Shown here piece after piece: positions 62,285 through 64,000 of a stretch of 64,000 bases of DNA (position 1 is the first letter of the stretch; each line of letters opens with the position of its first letter). The notes under the pieces were generated by a model. It ran no database searches, was not told where the DNA came from, and worked only from the letters and a program-made list of their open reading frames with translations. Source of the DNA: Vibrio pomeroyi (GTDB taxonomy: Bacteria; Pseudomonadota; Gammaproteobacteria; Enterobacterales; Vibrionaceae); the NCBI RefSeq assembly GCF_024347595.1, contig NZ_AP025507.1, positions 558,001 to 622,000 of the forward strand, given 5' to 3'. The translations under genes were made by a program, and so were the position numbers.

Positions 62285-62760
62285 TGTGTTCTCTTTTTTT
62301 ATTTGAGGTGAGCCAATGGAAACGTTGTTGCTTGTTGATAAGTGAATAACTAAATGACTGGTACGACCTATACATAAAATTAATAATTTACGTCAATACA
62401 TTCAAACTATTGGAGTGTCATTAGTGGCATAAATATCAAATTTCCAACGGGTTTATGGTTGATAAATAACGGTTTAAAAGCTCGAACGTTTGCCATCGCG
62501 CTTTTGAATTTTGCGAATGTTAGGTTGATATTTTAGTTAGTTCATTGAAAGTGCGAGTTCATTTGATTGCTTTAAATGTTATTTTAATCAATTACTTAAT
62601 GTTTTGTTTTTAGGTCTTAATCTATTTGTGTTGATGTTAATCACTACTGTTTAATTCAAGTTCAATCTCACAAATATCGAGTCGCTATTTTCTGTTTTAT
62701 AAAATCATCAACTACGGTTCTTTTACTCATCAGAGGTCTAATCTGTTTAAGGAAAGAGCA
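62285..62760. other. tlh-lipase divergent intergenic region
   Basis: These 476 AT-rich bp must hold both promoters. I could not find a convincing -35/-10 pair, operator or small gene. Confidence 0.5.
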
Positions 62761-63702
62761 TTGAAAAAGATATTAATTTGGACGATAGCTTGTCTATCCA
62801 GTTTTGGTGCCTATGCAGGAACGAGCGCATCGGCATTAGAAGTCAGCGGATACACTGAAACGAAATATCCCATTGTGTTGGTACATGGCTTGTTTGGTTT
62901 CGATACATTGGCGGGCGTCGACTATTTCTATGGCGTACCTGAATCGCTGACAAAAGATGGCGCGAGCGTATACGTCGCTCAGGTTTCTGCGACCAACAGC
63001 TCTGAAGTTCGTGGCGAACAGTTACTGGCTCAAGTTGAAACACTTTTAGCGGCAACCGGAGCGAGTAAGGTGAATCTGGTTGGACACAGCCATGGCGGAC
63101 CGACTGCACGCTATGTGGCATCAGTTCGTCCAGATCTGGTTGCATCAGTGACAAGTATTGGTGGCGTTCACAAAGGCTCTAAGGTGGCCGATTTAGTTCG
63201 CGGCACCGTACCGGAAGGCTCAGCCACAGAAGGTATTGCGGTTAAACTTGCTGGTGGATTGACTACGCTCATCAACCTGTTATCTGGTGGAACGGATCTT
63301 GACCAAGACGGTCTCGCATCTCTTGAAGCTCTAACCACAGAAGGTTCGCTTGCGTTCAATCAGTTTTACCCTGAAGGTGTTCCAACATCTGAGTGCGGTG
63401 ATGGTGAATGGCAAGCAGGTAACGGCGTTTATTACTACTCCTGGACAGGGTCATCCACTTTTACCAACCTTCTTGATCCTACCGACGGAGCAATGACAAT
63501 CCTTGGCTTAGCCTTCAATGAACCGAATGATGGGTTAGTAGGAGCGTGCAGCGCACACTTAGGTAAAGTAATTGGTGACGACTATAAAATGAATCACCTA
63601 GACGAAATTAATGGGTTGCTGGGGATTCACCATCTCTTTGAGACCGATCCTGTGACGCTCTATCGTCAACACGCCAATCGATTGAAGCTGGCCGGCCTTT
63701 AG
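62761..63702 (+). CDS. lipA: Secreted triacylglycerol lipase (family I, foldase-dependent)
   Basis: This lipase hydrolyses triglycerides outside the cell. The 313 residues begin at TTG (AAGGAAAG upstream) with a signal peptide (MKKILIWTIACLSSFGAYA). The oxyanion motif VHGLFGF and nucleophile Ser 110 in GHSHGG are clear. NDGLVG carries the likely catalytic Asp and MNHLDEINGL the His. Two Cys (SECGDG and GACSAH) fit the conserved disulfide of Pseudomonas-type lipases, which leave by the type II secretion route. The gene for its steric chaperone follows 38 bp downstream. Confidence 0.93.
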   Translation: MKKILIWTIACLSSFGAYAGTSASALEVSGYTETKYPIVLVHGLFGFDTLAGVDYFYGVPESLTKDGASVYVAQVSATNSSEVRGEQLLAQVETLLAATGASKVNLVGHSHGGPTARYVASVRPDLVASVTSIGGVHKGSKVADLVRGTVPEGSATEGIAVKLAGGLTTLINLLSGGTDLDQDGLASLEALTTEGSLAFNQFYPEGVPTSECGDGEWQAGNGVYYYSWTGSSTFTNLLDPTDGAMTILGLAFNEPNDGLVGACSAHLGKVIGDDYKMNHLDEINGLLGIHHLFETDPVTLYRQHANRLKLAGL

Positions 63703-63740
63703 GTTGCCGACCCATTTATTAAGACCTTAAGGAACACATA

Positions 63741-64000
63741 ATGAAAAAGACCGCCATTTTGTCGATAACCACGATAGCCCTGATGAGTACAGCGGCGGTC
63801 TTTTTGTATCCAACCTTTTTTCCTGTAAAAACAGACGAGCTAAATTCAAACAAAAAAATAGAACAAAGCGCCTCCTCTTTGAAGGCCACCTCTCAACAAG
63901 ATACCGAAATCGATAATGCATCAGCTAAAGACATGATGGAATATTTCGTCTCAGGCAATACTGAGCTAACCCTCGAAGATATTCGTGACAACGTGGCAAA
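63741..64000 (+). CDS. lipB: Lipase-specific foldase (lipase chaperone), 5' part
   Basis: An open frame from ATG 63741 (TTAAGGAA upstream) runs off the window after 86 codons. It starts MKKTAILSITTIALMSTAAV, a membrane anchor, then a polar variable linker (about 30-65). SAKDMMEYFVSGNTELTLED follows, resembling the start of the foldase domain (family motif near YFLSxxGE). Lif proteins are inner-membrane-anchored periplasmic foldases that activate the cognate lipase. Most of the protein (about 200 residues) lies outside the window. Confidence 0.85.
   Translation, partial: MKKTAILSITTIALMSTAAVFLYPTFFPVKTDELNSNKKIEQSASSLKATSQQDTEIDNASAKDMMEYFVSGNTELTLEDIRDNVA

Overview
The window looks like a stretch of a Vibrio genome, probably from the second (smaller) chromosome. 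The evidence is a Qrr-type quorum-sensing small RNA with a sigma-54 promoter, a maltose locus arranged malT / malP-malQ-glgB, a thermolabile-haemolysin-type phospholipase next to a lipase, and a second deoD. From memory, several of these families sit on chromosome II in V. cholerae. Base composition and codon use look even throughout. I see no insertion sequence, prophage, integron, CRISPR array, rRNA or tRNA.

Layout. 1-2.4 kb: 5' part of a TrmK-like methyltransferase and a membrane GGDEF protein with a degenerate signature. 2.5-13.6 kb: alpha-glucan island (glgX, lamB, malM, pullulanase, alpha-amylase). 13.7-16.3 kb: small membrane protein, LysE exporter with a divergent Lrp regulator, and a LysR regulator. 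16.4-26.5 kb: tetrathionate/thiosulfate module, with tsdBA-type cytochromes, ttrBCA reductase and the divergent ttrSR two-component system. 26.8-34.0 kb: Sel1 protein, SstT, an RsgA-type GTPase, a copper-delivery cluster and a DUF368 lipid-carrier transporter. 34.2-34.45 kb: Qrr small RNA. 34.6-45 kb: malT, malP, malQ, glgB. 45-50.7 kb: TetR regulator, ECF vitamin-type transporter, HlyD/DUF3302 pair. 51-57.5 kb: EamA transporter, TPR-diguanylate cyclase with a TPR partner, a zinc-ribbon transposase-like protein, deoD. 57.8-64 kb: L,D-transpeptidase, Lpp-like lipoprotein, DEAD-box helicase, phospholipase, lipase and the start of its foldase.

How the genes work together. Two separated blocks form one alpha-glucan system. 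Pullulanase and LamB handle outside polymers and their uptake. The alpha-amylase-family protein, MalQ, MalP, GlgX and GlgB process dextrins and glycogen. MalT is the likely activator, and MalT-box-like sequences lie upstream of lamB/glgX, pulA, the amylase and malP. In the sulfur module a 14-bp palindrome occurs identically about 60-70 bp upstream of both ttrB and tsdB, which suggests that TtrSR controls both operons and that thiosulfate-tetrathionate interconversion and respiration are coupled.

Points most worth a second look: the Qrr gene with two LuxO-type sites; the shared ttr/tsd palindrome; a phospholipase whose catalytic Asp position is Gly; a translationally coupled TPR pair in which one partner carries what looks like a ruined GGDEF domain; a domesticated-transposase-like zinc-ribbon protein behind deoD; and a 14-bp perfect inverted repeat between malP and malQ.
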